Below, piece after piece: positions 6,335-6,642 of a DNA stretch of 6,642 bases; the first letter of the stretch is position 1, and each line of letters starts with the position of its first letter. The translations under genes and the position numbers were made by a program. The stretch is from NCBI GenBank assembly GCA_024275095.1, contig JAJRZV010000004.1, forward strand, positions 1 to 6,642, in the 5' to 3' direction. Source of the DNA: a bacterium. Lineage in GTDB: Bacteria > JAJRZV01. The notes under the pieces are model-generated. The model searched no databases. It saw only the letters and a list, made by a program, of their open reading frames with translations, and had not been told where the DNA came from.

Positions 6335-6642
6335 CGTCAACATTTATGTGTCGAAACCTCTGAAAAAGTAAGGTTTCTAATTGAGCGGGAATGCATTGGC
6401 CCAACAAAAAGCGAAACATTTTTTGTGAAAAACATGAGAGAGTTTCTTCTCATGCGTGCATCTCCTGGATGGATATTTTATATCCCGTCACATTTAGTCA
6501 AAGCTCAATTTCCTGATCTCATGAAAAGATTTATTCAGATAAACCTCTGCCGGTGTTCTCAGTCCTGATGCCCGGTGGGGCCTGTGCCACTTACAATGTC
6601 ACCTGCTGAGCGTTCCAGGTGATACTGAACACCTCCAGCCCG
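6335..6642. other. 308 bases after panE with no recognisable gene
   Basis: The stretch contains a 7-bp hairpin (GAAACCT 6353-6359 with AGGTTTC 6371-6377, 11-base loop) that has no T run after it, and a second hairpin at 6433-6454. There is also an inverted repeat TCACCTG/CAGGTGA (6599-6605 and 6616-6622). The panE frame stays open for 77 codons after its stop, up to TGA 6566-6568. A minus-strand frame enters from the right edge and stops at 6591-6593. None of the translations is a family I recognise. Confidence 0.6.
6428..6454 (-). terminator. weak hairpin with T run for a possible minus-strand transcript
   Basis: On the minus strand CATGAGA (6454-6448) pairs with TCTCATG (6439-6433) around an 8-base loop, and five T residues follow at once (6432-6428). 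The stem has only 3 G-C pairs, so it is weak. In this orientation it could end a transcript coming from the right of the window; on the plus strand no T run follows, so it is not a good panE terminator. Confidence 0.25.

Noticed and set aside
6353-6377. Hairpin after panE as an intrinsic terminator
   Set aside because: The stem is 7 bp with an 11-base loop and is mostly A-T, and no run of T follows on the plus strand.
1-6642. CRISPR array, insertion sequence or defence system
   Set aside because: No regularly spaced repeats, transposase motifs, terminal inverted repeats or defence-type domains are visible.

Overview
The window holds ordinary bacterial housekeeping genes on both sides of a divergent centre near 2207-2294. 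Consensus-like sigma-70 promoters, a bacterial tRNA-Phe without encoded CCA, a DUF721/DciA-type protein and a full three-domain DNA polymerase I all point to a bacterium. Nothing fixes the phylum. The membrane-anchored DsbA-like thioredoxin fold and the moderate GC content would suit many diderm lineages, and I cannot place it further from sequence alone.

Left arm, minus strand: tRNA-Phe(GAA) at 2134-2206 lies behind a clear promoter. A stretch of about 490 bases without a convincing gene follows. Then comes a membrane-anchored DsbA-family protein (1629 to 862) with its own promoter and a strong ribosome binding site, and 43 bases later an FAD-dependent glycerol-3-phosphate dehydrogenase of the GlpA/GlpD type that runs off the left edge. 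The last two are probably co-transcribed.

Right arm, plus strand: a 99-residue DUF721 (DciA-like) protein, DNA polymerase I (polA) and 2-dehydropantoate 2-reductase (panE) are closely spaced. The polA-panE gap is only 8 bases and carries the panE ribosome binding site, so these two are very probably one transcript. The DUF721-polA gap of 54 bases contains a candidate promoter overlapping the DUF721 stop codon. The first two genes act in replication and repair (helicase loading; gap filling and Okazaki fragment maturation). panE makes pantoate for coenzyme A and has no obvious functional link to them. The final 308 bases after panE hold no gene I can recognise.

I see no defence system, mobile element, CRISPR array or other clearly new system. 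The least ordinary signals lie in the gene-poor stretch downstream of tRNA-Phe. Two segments there (13 and 10 bases) are exact reverse complements of adjacent parts of the tRNA 3' half. An 80-base tract there also has 32 C and only 2 G on the transcribed strand, which resembles a Rho-utilisation site. Other points of interest are a Gly-to-Asp change in the FAD-binding loop of the glycerol-3-phosphate dehydrogenase and a possibly leaderless start for the DUF721 gene.
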